DNA of 64,000 nucleotides. Origin: Lathyrus oleraceus. Its lineage: Eukaryota > Streptophyta > Magnoliopsida > Fabales > Fabaceae. How positions within the stretch are numbered: the first letter of the stretch is position 1; every line of letters starts with the position of its first letter. The notes under the pieces are model-generated. The model was given only the letters and a program-made list of their open reading frames with translations, was not told the DNA's origin and searched no databases. The stretch is taken from positions 266,778,344 through 266,842,343 of the forward strand of contig NC_066584.1 in assembly GCF_024323335.1 (NCBI RefSeq), written 5' to 3'. A program made the position numbers and the translations under genes. Below, piece after piece: positions 24,695 to 34,231 of this stretch.

Positions 24695-26110
24695 ATGGAT
24701 AGACAAAGAAGGAATACAAAGAAGTACAGTTTCAGACAACCCGACTTGAAAGAGTTAAGGAGTTTGACATCCTATGTATTAGATCCCTTGGAGTTCAAGG
24801 CTCGTCATGGGAAGCTTCTATCTATTCTGGATACTCAGGTGGACGAAGGTCTGATGAGTGTATTGGTGCAGTTCTATGATCCCTTGTACCGTTGCTTCAC
24901 ATTCCTGGATTTCCAGCTTTTGCCTACGCTTGAGGAGTATGCCTATCTTGTGGGTATACCTATCCTAGATCAAGTGTCGTTCAGTGGCTTAGAGAGGGTT
25001 TCTACTTCTCAATAGATTGCTGATATGTTGCATATAGATGAATCTCTGGTTGGTGCTCATATGACTACTAAAGATGGAATTCAAGGTCTCCCTTCTGAGT
25101 TCCTCATTGCTCAAGCTACTTTGTATGGGAAGGCCATGAGCGAGAACGCCTTTGAGGCCATATTTGTACTTCTCATATATGGGCTAGTGTTATTCCCCAA
25201 CTTCGACAAGTTTGTGGATGTGAACGCAATTAGGATTTTCTCTACTCTTAATCCCGTTCCGACTCTGTTGGGTGACACTTATTTCTCTTTGCATATGAGG
25301 AATGCAAAGGGTGGTGGCACCATTGTGTGTTGTTTGCCTCTGTTGTATAAGTGGTTTATTTCACACTGGCCGCAGACGGTCGCCTTCAAGGAGAACAAAG
25401 GATGTCTGCGGTGGTCCACGAGGCTTATGTCTCTTACTAATGATGATATCTTTTGGTACAACCGTGTATATGATGGTCTGCAGATTATTGACTCTTATGG
25501 TGAATTCTCCAATGTGCCTCTTCTTGGTACATGTGGTGGGATTAACTACAACCATATTTTGGCACGTCGTCAGCTTGGGTTCCCCTTAAAGGATAAAGCC
25601 AATAACATTCTGTTAGAAGGTGTATTCTTTCATGAGGGTAAAGATCCCCGAGGCCTGAAAGGTAGGATGGTTCACGCTTGACGCAAGATCCATAGGAAGG
25701 GAAGGAAAGAGCTTGGTCTGAAGAATTGTATTGCTTTGGAACCTTATGCCTGGTCGGTGAGGAGGAGAGCTTCCGAGTACCTTATTCCCTACGAGTATCC
25801 GAGACCTACACCTTTGGTTATGGCAGAGCCTTCAACTCTCCCTAACCAAGGAGTAGAGGAGTTGAGAGACGAAGACCGTTCGCGTGCTTGGATCCGTGAA
25901 CGAGAGGAGCTACTTCAGCATCTCAAAGATAAGGATGATTTGATAGAGTTTCTTGAGCATCGGGTTCTTGATGAGCCTGATGATGTGGTGACTTCTCTTC
26001 TTCCTCGGTCTTCCAAGTTCTGGAAGAGGAAGTACGATCGACTCGCCAAAGAGAAGGCAGATATGGAGGCAGCCTACGAGAGGGAAGTGAAGAGGCTTCG
26101 TGCAGCTTAC
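24695..26110 (+). pseudogene. Ogre-A ORF1 (DUF7745-type protein), two nonsense changes, interrupted by element B
   Basis: The frame starts with MDRQRRNTKKYSFRQPDLK and shows the features of the extra ORF found before gag in Ogre elements, related to plant mobile-domain-like proteins annotated DUF7745 (YDPLYRCFTFLDFQLLPTLEEYAYLVGIP split by short variable parts, later LLYKWFISHWPQT and NNILLEGVFFHEGKDP). Its role is unknown. It ends in a charged coiled-coil-like region with many Glu, Lys and Arg. In-frame stops lie at 25013-25015 and 25679-25681; both fit single transitions. The frame stops at 26110, where the element B LTR enters, and resumes after the CTTAC repeat at 27823 for twelve codons up to a stop at 27856-27858. 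The homologous ORF1 of Ogre-M is on the minus strand at 56475-57922. Confidence 0.86.
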
Positions 26111-27817
26111 TGTAACACCCCAAAATTTGCCCTCCTCATTCATGCATTCATTTAGCATTTCATATTGCATTTCATCATGTCAATCAGAATTAGATCCGAA
26201 AAAAAAAATAAAAAAATAAAAATAAAAACGAAAAAAAAACGAAAAAAAAAAATAATAATAAAAAATTTTAATTAATTAATTAATTAATTAATTAATTAAT
26301 TAAATAATTAAATAAATAAAATATAATAATTATTTTTTGGACTTGGACCTTTCTCAAAAGCCCACTAAGCTACCAATATTAGCCTATAAATACTAGAGTT
26401 TCATTGAAACAAAAACACAACACAGAAGAGGAGAAGAAGGAAGAGAAGCAAAATACTCTGAGGTTTCCTTGGAACAAAACCCTGAGGAAAAAGATAGTGA
26501 GAGAAGACCTAACGGAGTTCAGAGCAGCCTCCAAACCCCGAAGGGAACTCAGCTACACAGAATCGCCTCTGCCTCACATAAACCCTGAAGATTGTTTTGT
26601 AAACCTCACGGGTGCAACTCAATTTCAATCAAGCTCTCCAATCAGGTTTGCCATTATTCCCATTACCTTTGCCCATGGGTTTAATATGTATATGAATGTA
26701 TAAACAATGCCTTGAATGTTTAACCGTTTAACTTTTGAGTGTATGCCACAGGGTTTGAGGTTTCTGAAACCATACTGTTATTCATGAAAAAAATGCTTAT
26801 GGTGTTTCACTAACCCTTTTGTTGGATTTTTGTGAGGGCTCACATGACTTTTGCAGGGATAACTTGCGTGGTTTCCCACTTTATTTGTGGGATAACCCCT
26901 GGAGGTTCATTCCGATTACCTGTACTGACTCACTTTTCTTTGATGGCATTAGCTTAGAAGGATCTCAGGGTTTCCCATTCCTCTAATTGCTGTTACTTCG
27001 GATCTTTATCCACGTGGTACTTTTACATTTTTCCCGCATTTTACTGCTTTCCTAGCTGGAAGACCTCGATAGGAGGAAATGTTTTGTGTTTACCTCAAGA
27101 TACATGTTTTGTGTTTTGTGTTCGTATCCCTGCAGGTAGCGCGGTTCCTTCATCAAGGACTGCCTTTTTGCCCTTGAGCATCCCAAACCCTAACCCTTCA
27201 TTGATTTTTCTTCTCCTAAAACCCAAAGCAACGCGTTTACTCCTTCTACTACAGGCGAGTAAGTCTCCAAAGGTCGAGCATCCGGTAGATTGCGTAGTGA
27301 CGTCGTTCTTCCAAAACCCAATCCATAACCCCGTAGTTAGCCGAACTACGTTTTGCTCTGATTCTCAGGCCAGATGAGATACGTAGGCATAAGACGCGAT
27401 GTCTTAGCGAGCACACATCCCCCAACCCATAGGTCAGCCGAGCTACGAAGACTCTGATTCTCATATTCAGATGAGATACGTATGCAGTGGATGCGACATC
27501 CGCGCGAGTCATTTTCATTTAACCCTTTTTTTTGGTAAACAGCACAAGATAAACCCACACCCTTTAGACAAAAAACACAAAAGTGGATCCCGTAGAGTAC
27601 TACGGATGCGTAGGGGTGCTAATACCTTCCCTTCGCATAACCGACTCCCGAACCCAAGATTTGGTTGCGGGACCCTGTCTTGTCCTTTCCTTTTTTCAGG
27701 TTTACTTCGAGCGTTTCCTTTCCCTCCTTTGGGATAAATAACGCACGGTGGCGACTCTTCTGTCTTTTTCTTTCGCCGGTTGTTTTTTTTTCGCACTGTA
27801 TTTTTCAGGTTGCGACA
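26111..27817 (+). repeat. Element B LTR, proximal copy (1707 bp)
   Basis: It runs from TGTAACACCCC to GGTTGCGACA and is followed by CTTAC and Ogre-A sequence, so locally it looks like a solo LTR with perfect target duplication. It matches 37834-39490 closely, differing mainly in the AT-rich repeat near its start. A TATAAATA box lies at 26385-26392 (distal copy 38057-38064). Downstream of it is a 99-codon frame (26404-26703) present in both copies. The last 150 bp share motifs with the Ogre LTR end: GGTGCTAATACCTTCCC, GCATAACC and GGTGGCGACTC. Confidence 0.92.
26195..26335 (+). repeat. A-rich tract and (TTAA)n microsatellite in the element B LTR
   Basis: A long A-rich stretch with interspersed T and CG is followed by tandem AATT units up to about 26325. 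The distal LTR has a shorter version at about 37921-37995, so this is the main length difference between the two LTRs. Confidence 0.9.
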
Positions 27818-28071
27818 CTTACCTTCCGGTCTCCAGATCTTTAGATGATTATTTCTAGGGTTCCATAGGATTTTCATTTTCCTTCTCTCTTATATTGTAT
27901 TATTTGGTTACCAAGACTGTACTTCTTTGGTGTAAAAATATTTTCCAGATACTATTGATGTGATATTTCCATATATGTCTAAATAATTAATATTTTCAAT
28001 ATTTGCAAATAGGACTCTAAAGTTCCTCTGATAAATAAAACAAATCATATACACAAAGCATTGTATGCATC

Positions 28072-29345
28072 ATGTGCATAAGCAGGTTTTGCTCCAGGCT
28101 TCTAGTTCAATGGTCTAACTCTGTGTTCTTCATTTATTTTGAAGAAAAGTTGACTCACCGGTACTACACCAGAGCCAACACTTCAAGACTGATGGATCAC
28201 TTGGAGCAAGAGAACAGAGAATTAAAGGAGGAAGTGGCCAGATTGACTGCCCTGATGGAGTCTTTCATGGCTGCCCAAAGCCAGTCATCTTCAACGCCTT
28301 CAACTCCTCCCCAGAGGACAATCATCTCTGAGATTGCCTCTTCAACAGTGCCTGCTGCCAGCGCCCACTTCGCGCCAACTGCTATTCCAGCAGGGTTTCC
28401 CTGGGGGATGCCCGCAAATTTTGTTCCTGAGGGTCTCTCCTCCACGTTTGCTTCTCCGCAGGCATCTAGCCCGGTCCTCGCCATTCCACCTTCGGTCGTG
28501 CATACTATGCCAAGAGTAGACGACACCATCTACCACTCTGAGTCGTCTGAGGGCCCAAAAGTGTATGAAAAGATGGATGATATGAACGATAAGTTTCTTG
28601 AGCTCCACAAGGAACTCAAAACTCTCAGAGGGAAGGACCTCTTTGGCAAGTTTGCTGCTGAACTCTGCCTAGTTCCCAATGTCAAAATCCCTGTAAAGTT
28701 CAAGGTACATGACTTTGAAAAGTACAAGGGAAACACTTGTCCGCTCAGCGACTTGGTTATGTATGCAAGGAAAATGTCGACTCAGACCGACAATGATCAG
28801 CTCCTCATTCATTATTTCCAGGATAACCTGTCCGGTGCTGCCCTGGGATGGTACATGGGCTTGGACAGTGCGAATATCCGATCCTTGAATGACCTTGGCG
28901 AAGCTTTCGTCAAGCAATACAAGTATAACGTGGATATGGCTCCCGATAGCGATCAATTGAGAGCCATGTCCCAGAAGGACAAAGAAACTTTAAAGGAGTA
29001 CGCCCAAAGGTGGTGAGAATTAGCTGCACAGATTGTGCCTCCGCTGGAAGAAAAAGAAATGACCAAGATCTTCCTGAAGACCTTGAGCTCATTTTATTAT
29101 GAGCGGATGACTGCCAGCGCTCCTTCTGACTTCACAGAGATGGTGAATATGAGGATGCGTTTGGAGGAAGGAGTTATGGAGGGGGCCTGACTAGAGAAGA
29201 AGGCTCTTCTGCCAAACGATATGGAGCGTTTGGAAAGAAGAAAGATGGTGAGGCACATGTTGTGACCTCCCATGTCAAACCCAGAAGACCCTCTGTGAGG
29301 AGGAAGACCGCGCGTCCCGCCGGTAATCAACATCATAATCACTAA
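28072..29345 (+). pseudogene. Ogre-A gag, copy 1, broken
   Basis: The protein has a start region shared by all Ogre gags here (KLTHRYYTRANTS, then MDHLEQENRELKEEVARL, a short coiled coil), a Pro/Ser/Ala-rich part, and the capsid domain (KVHDFEKYKGNTCPL, YFQDNLSGAALGWYMG, DLGEAFVKQYKYNVDMAP). A stop at 29014-29016 replaces the Arg found in copies 2 and 3 (a CpG transition), and a small indel near 29180 shifts the end. The zinc-knuckle part is missing because Ogre-A is deleted after this point. The ATG at 28192 is the more likely start by comparison with other gags; the frame itself opens at 28072. Confidence 0.88.
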
Positions 29346-29596
29346 CAGGTCACTCTTCTATGAAGCATGTACGGATAACGGGCTTAATGTGATTGCGCCT
29401 GAATGAAAAGGACACAAAAAGAGATGAAGAGGCAAGCCTAGGTATTGTGGGATAATATGGGTTGGTTAATATAGGAGTGGATTTTATCTCCGTGTTTACG
29501 AATAAGTGTCATCATGATACCCTTAGTTCACTCAGTTAGTACCTATCATTGCATCCCGACTTGAACTTGGAAACCACAATTGAGGCATATATTCAG
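29346..29596 (+). other. Unassigned 250 bp after Ogre-A gag
   Basis: I recognise no gene or repeat here. The same sequence follows gag copies 2 (41020-41270) and 3 (44251-44511), so it was part of the block before duplication. It may be leftover Ogre-A or Athila-like internal sequence at a deletion border. Confidence 0.6.
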
Positions 29597-30671
29597 TATT
29601 TTAAAGTGGGAATCGCTTCACATCGAGGTGTTACCACAATTGTGTAATAGAGTCTGTAATCGAGTTTGGAGCACTTTGGAAGGAAGTTAATCCTGTCGCC
29701 ATTTTCATTTCTGTTTCGCATTTTATTCAACCCTCCGATTGGAGCAGGTTTTTATTACTTTGCCTTTATCCACTTTATTTTTCCGCACTGTCTTTACTTT
29801 ATTTATTTCCCGCACTGTCTTTACTTTATTTATTTCCCGCACTGTCTTTACTTTATTTATTTCTCGCACTCGCACTACTTTATTTATTTCTCGCACTGTC
29901 TTTACTTTATTTATTTCCCGCACTCGCACTACTTTCATTTATTTTCCGCACTCGCACTACTTTTACTTACTTTCCGCACTCGCACACTTAAGGACTATTT
30001 TAGCTTTCAACTTAAGTTTTCCCCCACTTAATTTCCGTTGGGTAAGATCGAAAGCCGTCCAACGTCTTTTTAAACTTACTTGTTTTTAACTATTTCAAAA
30101 ACAGCGAAAGCGCTTTGTTTAGTTCATTAGGAGTTTTTAACTTAAGAAGAAAAGTGATTTTAAAACTATTTTCGGACGCGTTTGTAAGTTTAGAGTCTGG
30201 TTCGTGAGAACCTCTTTTGGTTAAGAAATCCAAGTTAAAATAATTTTCAACTTAGTCAAGATACTATATTTCTTAAAAATAGGTTTAGTAATCTAATGCA
30301 ATGTGTGCCTTTTTATAAGTGACAATAAGAGGGTTTGATTAGGGAGTACAACTCGGTTTTGAATACGCGAAAGCGACAGTTCCCGTTAAATTGTTTCTTT
30401 TCAAAGTAGGAAACACTGCCCATAAGTAGTTCTATTAGCAAGTACTTGGATTATTAATTGATTATGTGAATTACATTTGAGCCGGTCTTTATTAATCAAA
30501 TTAAATTTAATACTTAACTCTTCACTGCACACTTTAAAAAACCCCTATTTCGATTACCTTAGATAAATACCATAACAATATATAACGATAGATTGACACT
30601 TGGTCTCTGCAGATTCACCAATCTTTTATATTACTCTGACGCGTTCGTATACTTGCGAAAAGCACGCATCA
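29597..30671 (+). repeat. Truncated Athila-like LTR, copy 1 (3' part)
   Basis: It matches the last two thirds of the solo LTR 16090-17746, starting at TATTTTAAAGTG and ending at GCACGCATCA. The 5' third, including the TATA box, is missing. It includes a CGCACTGTCTTTAC minisatellite at about 29785-29990. Confidence 0.88.
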
Positions 30672-30742
30672 TACCTCACTTTGGGGCAATCTAGGCAAAA
30701 ATTAGGCGAAAAGCACGCATCATACCTCACTTTGGGGCAATC
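30672..30742 (+). repeat. Duplication junction with locally copied filler
   Basis: After the LTR end the sequence TACCTCACTTTGGGGCAATC and a short tail ending AAAATTAGG are followed by a second copy of CGAAAAGCACGCATCATACC and the TTTGGGGCAATC end, joined to ATTTTCATTT of the B LTR. The distal junction at 42346-42416 has the same structure. The undisturbed version at 45577-45612 lacks the second copy. Confidence 0.85.
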
Positions 30743-31048
30743 ATTTTCATTTAACCCCTTTTTTAGTAAACAACACAAGATAAACTCACACCCTTTAGAC
30801 AAGAACTACAAAAGTGGATCCCGTAGAGTACTACGGATGCGTAGGGGTGCTAATACCTTCCCTTCGCATAATCGACTCCCGAACCCAAGATTTGGTTGCG
30901 AGACCCTGTCTTGTCCTTTCCTTTTTCCAGGTTTAATTCGAGCGTTTCCTTTCCCTCCTTTGGGATAAATAACGCACGGTGGCGACTCTTCTGTCTTTTT
31001 CTTTCGCCGGTTGTTTTTTTTTCGCACTGTATTTTTCAGGTTGCGACA
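30743..31048 (+). repeat. Element B LTR tail next to the primer site
   Basis: These 306 bp equal the end of the B LTR and finish with TTGCGACA two bases before the primer site. They share variants with the tail at 42417-42721 (AAACAACACAAGATAAACTC, GACAAGAACTAC, CATAATCGACTCCC) that both full-length LTRs lack, so the two tails are sisters. Confidence 0.9.
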
Positions 31049-31050
31049 GC

Positions 31051-31069
31051 TGGCGACTCTGCTGGGGAC
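31051..31069 (+). other. Primer binding site of element B, tRNA-Arg type
   Basis: TGGCGACTCTGCTGGGGAC follows the LTR tail after two bases. It is the same site as in Ogre-A and Ogre-M, which ties element B to the Ogre group although its LTR is much shorter. Confidence 0.92.
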
Positions 31070-31941
31070 TGAAAGAAGTTGACCTCTTGTTGGTCCATCT
31101 GCCCTAAGCGAGTCCCTCCTAGCTTTTGTAGTTAGTTTGTTTATTGGGTGTTCATGCTTTTGTGCAGTTATATTTTTACCTGCTTTACCTTATTGCATTG
31201 TGTACATATCATTGTTGTATCTGTTGGTTGGCTATGGCTGCTTGGTGATCTTTGTGAGATGAGTTCTATACCAGAACACGAGTGCACTTAAGATAGGAGA
31301 ATGGCATTGTCCTGTCAACTTGTGTGGAGTATTCCTTAGCGAGTCGACTTGCAAGCCCATTCACTTGGTGGAGGTCATGTTGAGATCAATGATGTCACAC
31401 AAGTAAGTTGTGGTTAGACATTACTTGTTCCAATATACACCTAAGAAGCCAAGGACCTTAGTTTACCAAACCCATCTTGGCCTATTCGTAGGACGTAGTG
31501 CGAAAGTCGTTCAAGTGTGAGATTTGATACGATTGTTACGCGATACTACACTCATAAGAGTCTCTCTTGAGAATATTGTTGGAATACGAGTAGTCATTCC
31601 TCTGATAATATCCGAAAGATGGGATTATGACTATGGGAACCTTTTGTAGAACATGTTTGGCAGGTTTAAACCTTAGTACACTCCTTTTGGGTGGTTCTTA
31701 ACCTAAACTCCATGCTCGTGACTTGCAACAAACCCTTGATTCATGGTTAATCCAATCAGGTATCCTTAATATCAATGGAACTCGGGTGTTGATAAGGTGT
31801 AAACCATAATCCACCAAAATGGGTGGTTGATATTAAGGATAACAAGATCCATCCCATGACCTTTGTTTGGTGTGCTCTTAATTTCTCTCCAGACAGTGCA
31901 ACCTGACAGATGTTCAAGCGGATCCATCAATTCTGATTGAC
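31070..31941 (+). other. Untranslated leader of element B
   Basis: It is similar to the Ogre-A leader, with GTGAGATGAGTTCTATACC near 31255 and GTTTGGCAGGTTTAAACC near 31650. No ORF1 follows; the leader runs directly to gag. Pyrimidine-rich stretches ending in TTTGCAGG near 32008 and 32095 could serve as splice acceptors ahead of gag, which is inference. Confidence 0.75.
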
Positions 31942-34050
31942 ATGCCTTTGCATTGCATAACATCATTTGCATATTTGCATCCAACATCTCATGCTTATTC
32001 ATTTGCAGGGTATTCCCTTTCAAAACGGGGGTGCCTTAAAACTGAACAAGCAGTGCATCGCATACCATGCATATTAACCCTTGTCTGTTTTGCAGGTGTC
32101 ACCGCAGTGTCTAATGTTTGTTCCCTGTATCAGGCAGTTATTGGTCCCAAGCGAGTTCACAGATACCCGACAAAGGAAAACCGTCCACTACTAGCGATGG
32201 ACCAAGTACAGAAAGAGCTGGCTGATATGCGTGAAAGGATGGATCAGTTCATGACATTGATGACTGGTATGGCAGCAGGTCAAGAAAAGCTAAGGGAATT
32301 GGTTGGGCAACCGAGGCCCGATCCAGAGGTGGAAATACCAAGTGCTGAGGGGAACCCTGGTAACCCTGGGAACCCTGGTAACCCTGGGAACGCTGATAAC
32401 CCTGTGAACACTGGAAACGCGGGTAATGCAAATGTTGATGGAAACCCGGGTAATGTTGGCAACACGGGGAATGTTGGGAATGGTATTGGTGGAAGATACA
32501 ATGTGAATCAAGGAATTCGGATTAACGGGCACCCCGTTACTGAAGATTGTCAGTATGATCAATTTTCTTTGCACGACGAAGCCCTCGAGACTACTCACCG
32601 TATGGATGAGCTTGCTGAGAAGCTCAAATCTTTGGAGTCTCAAAATTCCTTAGGCTTTGATGTCACAAATCTTGGTCTGGTTCAGGGAGTAAGGATTCCT
32701 CACAAGTTCAAACCCCCTACTTTTGAGAAATACAACGGGGCTTCTTGCCCACGCACTCATCTCCAATCTTATTTGGGAAGGTTAGGAGCTCACACGGAAG
32801 ATGAAAAGCTGTGGATGTACTATTTTGAAGACAGTCTAACTGGAGCTTCTCGTGAATGGTATTCTTATTTGTCTCGTACTACCATCAAGAGCTGGAAAGA
32901 CTTGGCAGAGGCTTTTGTCAAGCAATATCACTACAACTTGGACATGGCTCCAAATCGGACCTTGTTGCAAGGTATGTCCCAGACTGCCAAGGAAACCTTT
33001 AGAGAGTATGCTCAGTGTTGGAGACAGATTGCTGCATCCGTCCAACCCCCTATGTCTGAAAGGGAGATGGCGGACATGTTCATGAACACTCTTCAAGGCA
33101 ATTATATTGAGAGAATGGCTGCTTGCCCGTCAATCAGCTTTGCAGAGATAGTAATTGCTGGAGAAAGAATCGAGAGTCTGTTGAAGATGGGCCGAATTCA
33201 AGACAATAGTGCTTCCAAGAAACCGTTTACTGGTAACGGTCAGCAAAGAAAAGAAGGCGAGGCAAGCGTTGTGTATGCCGGCAAAGGCAGGAGTAAAGGA
33301 CGCCCTAATTATTATCAAGATCAAGTGGCCGCAGTCACCATTCCAACACCAGTTCCTCAACCGCAATATCATCTGCAACAACAACCCAGGTACAACAATC
33401 AACAACAAGTAGGTAATCCGGGTCAACAGAGACACTATCAACAACGTCCAAGGCAGACGGACCAGGTCATCGAGCCAATCCCAATGCCTTATTCAGTATT
33501 ACTTCCCAAGCTGATTGACATGAATCTGGTTACATTGAGAACTCTGGCCCCACCAATCGATCCCAATAATTTGCCTAGAGGTTATGATGTCAACGCCAGA
33601 TGTGCTTTTCACTCCAACGCACCTGGCCATACTACAGTTAATTGCAAGGCTCTCCAGTTAAAGGTACAAGATTTGAGAGATGCCCAGGCTATCAATTTTG
33701 CTCCGGTGCCTAATGTTATCCAGAACCCGATGCCGGCTCACGACGGGCAGGGGATTAATGTTGTCGAAGTGGTTGAAGCTGGTAATGCCCAAGGCTGGGG
33801 AAAATTTGTGGAGCCAGTCATCAAAGAAGACAAGTTTGGATTGGGGTATGCTCCGGGATCTCAGAAGAATGAAACCGGTACTCTCTCCAGCGGGGGTTTG
33901 GTCTCTCCCCACATCGTCATTGCTGCAGATGAAGACAAGGCTGACAGCGACTGTGACTTAGATAGCTGGATTCGCCCGTGTGTCCCGGGAGAAAAGCTCG
34001 ACAATTGGTCGTCTGAAAAAACCGTTCGGGTTACTCTACTGAAAGAGTGA
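31942..34050 (+). CDS. Element B gag fused in frame to the tail of the protease region (702 codons open)
   Basis: This frame is uninterrupted. By comparison with other Ogre gags the likely start is ATG at 32197 (618 aa: MDQVQKELADMRERMDQF), but the preceding codons (HRYPTKENRP) also resemble the Ogre gag leader peptide, so an earlier or spliced start is possible. Order: N-terminal coiled coil; a Gly-Asn-Pro repeat stretch (about 32349-32490); capsid core (PHKFKPPTFEKYNGASCPR, YYFEDSLTGASREWY, AFVKQYHYNLDMAP); a Gln-rich linker; a zinc-knuckle-like CAFHSNAPGHTTVNC with CX2HX5HX4C spacing. Near 33785 the frame passes to GWGKFVEPVIKEDKFGLGY, the G-patch-like tail that follows protease in Ogre-M. 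The protease is therefore deleted without loss of frame. The product could form capsids and rely on another Ogre for enzymes. Confidence 0.88.
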   Translation: MPLHCITSFAYLHPTSHAYSFAGYSLSKRGCLKTEQAVHRIPCILTLVCFAGVTAVSNVCSLYQAVIGPKRVHRYPTKENRPLLAMDQVQKELADMRERMDQFMTLMTGMAAGQEKLRELVGQPRPDPEVEIPSAEGNPGNPGNPGNPGNADNPVNTGNAGNANVDGNPGNVGNTGNVGNGIGGRYNVNQGIRINGHPVTEDCQYDQFSLHDEALETTHRMDELAEKLKSLESQNSLGFDVTNLGLVQGVRIPHKFKPPTFEKYNGASCPRTHLQSYLGRLGAHTEDEKLWMYYFEDSLTGASREWYSYLSRTTIKSWKDLAEAFVKQYHYNLDMAPNRTLLQGMSQTAKETFREYAQCWRQIAASVQPPMSEREMADMFMNTLQGNYIERMAACPSISFAEIVIAGERIESLLKMGRIQDNSASKKPFTGNGQQRKEGEASVVYAGKGRSKGRPNYYQDQVAAVTIPTPVPQPQYHLQQQPRYNNQQQVGNPGQQRHYQQRPRQTDQVIEPIPMPYSVLLPKLIDMNLVTLRTLAPPIDPNNLPRGYDVNARCAFHSNAPGHTTVNCKALQLKVQDLRDAQAINFAPVPNVIQNPMPAHDGQGINVVEVVEAGNAQGWGKFVEPVIKEDKFGLGYAPGSQKNETGTLSSGGLVSPHIVIAADEDKADSDCDLDSWIRPCVPGEKLDNWSSEKTVRVTLLKE

Positions 34051-34231
34051 TTTTTATTGTTTTCTTTTATTACATGAATAATAAAGTCTTACACTTTGCC
34101 CAAGGTGTAACGGCTCATTTGTAGGGCCATCCATTTAGTTAGATTTCGCAATTATTTTTATCATCAATAAAGGACAGCTTTTGCAAACAATTTTGTGTTC
34201 TCTTTCTTTCAGTTTTTTTACTTTTTACAAA

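Larger units (their letters stand above)
27511..30742 (+). repeat. Composite block, copy 1 (about 3.23 kb)
   Basis: The block consists of the last 307 bp of the B LTR, the end of Ogre-A ORF1, a gag copy, 250 bp of unassigned sequence, a truncated Athila-like LTR and a short junction piece. It recurs at 39183-42416 and again from 42417. The ATTTTCATTTAACCC start repeats at 30743, which gives a period of 3232 bp here and 3234 bp in the distal array. Confidence 0.9.

Noticed and set aside
29723..29938. Minus-strand frames with repeated EINKVKTVR, also at 41397 and 44628
   Set aside because: They are translations of the 27-bp minisatellite; a period divisible by three avoids stops. No independent support.
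27818..30742. A gene fragment captured inside an LTR (transduplication)
   Set aside because: The gag between the B LTR copies first looked like captured foreign sequence. The CTTAC repeat and the continuation of ORF1 at 27823 show that it is the host Ogre-A resuming after the LTR.
31051..31069. tRNA-Arg gene
   Set aside because: Only 19 bases match the tRNA 3' end; no cloverleaf follows. It is the primer binding site.
32249..32643. Minus-strand frames rich in Pro, Phe and Gly opposite the element B gag
   Set aside because: They are mirror frames of the Gly-Asn-Pro repeat in gag.
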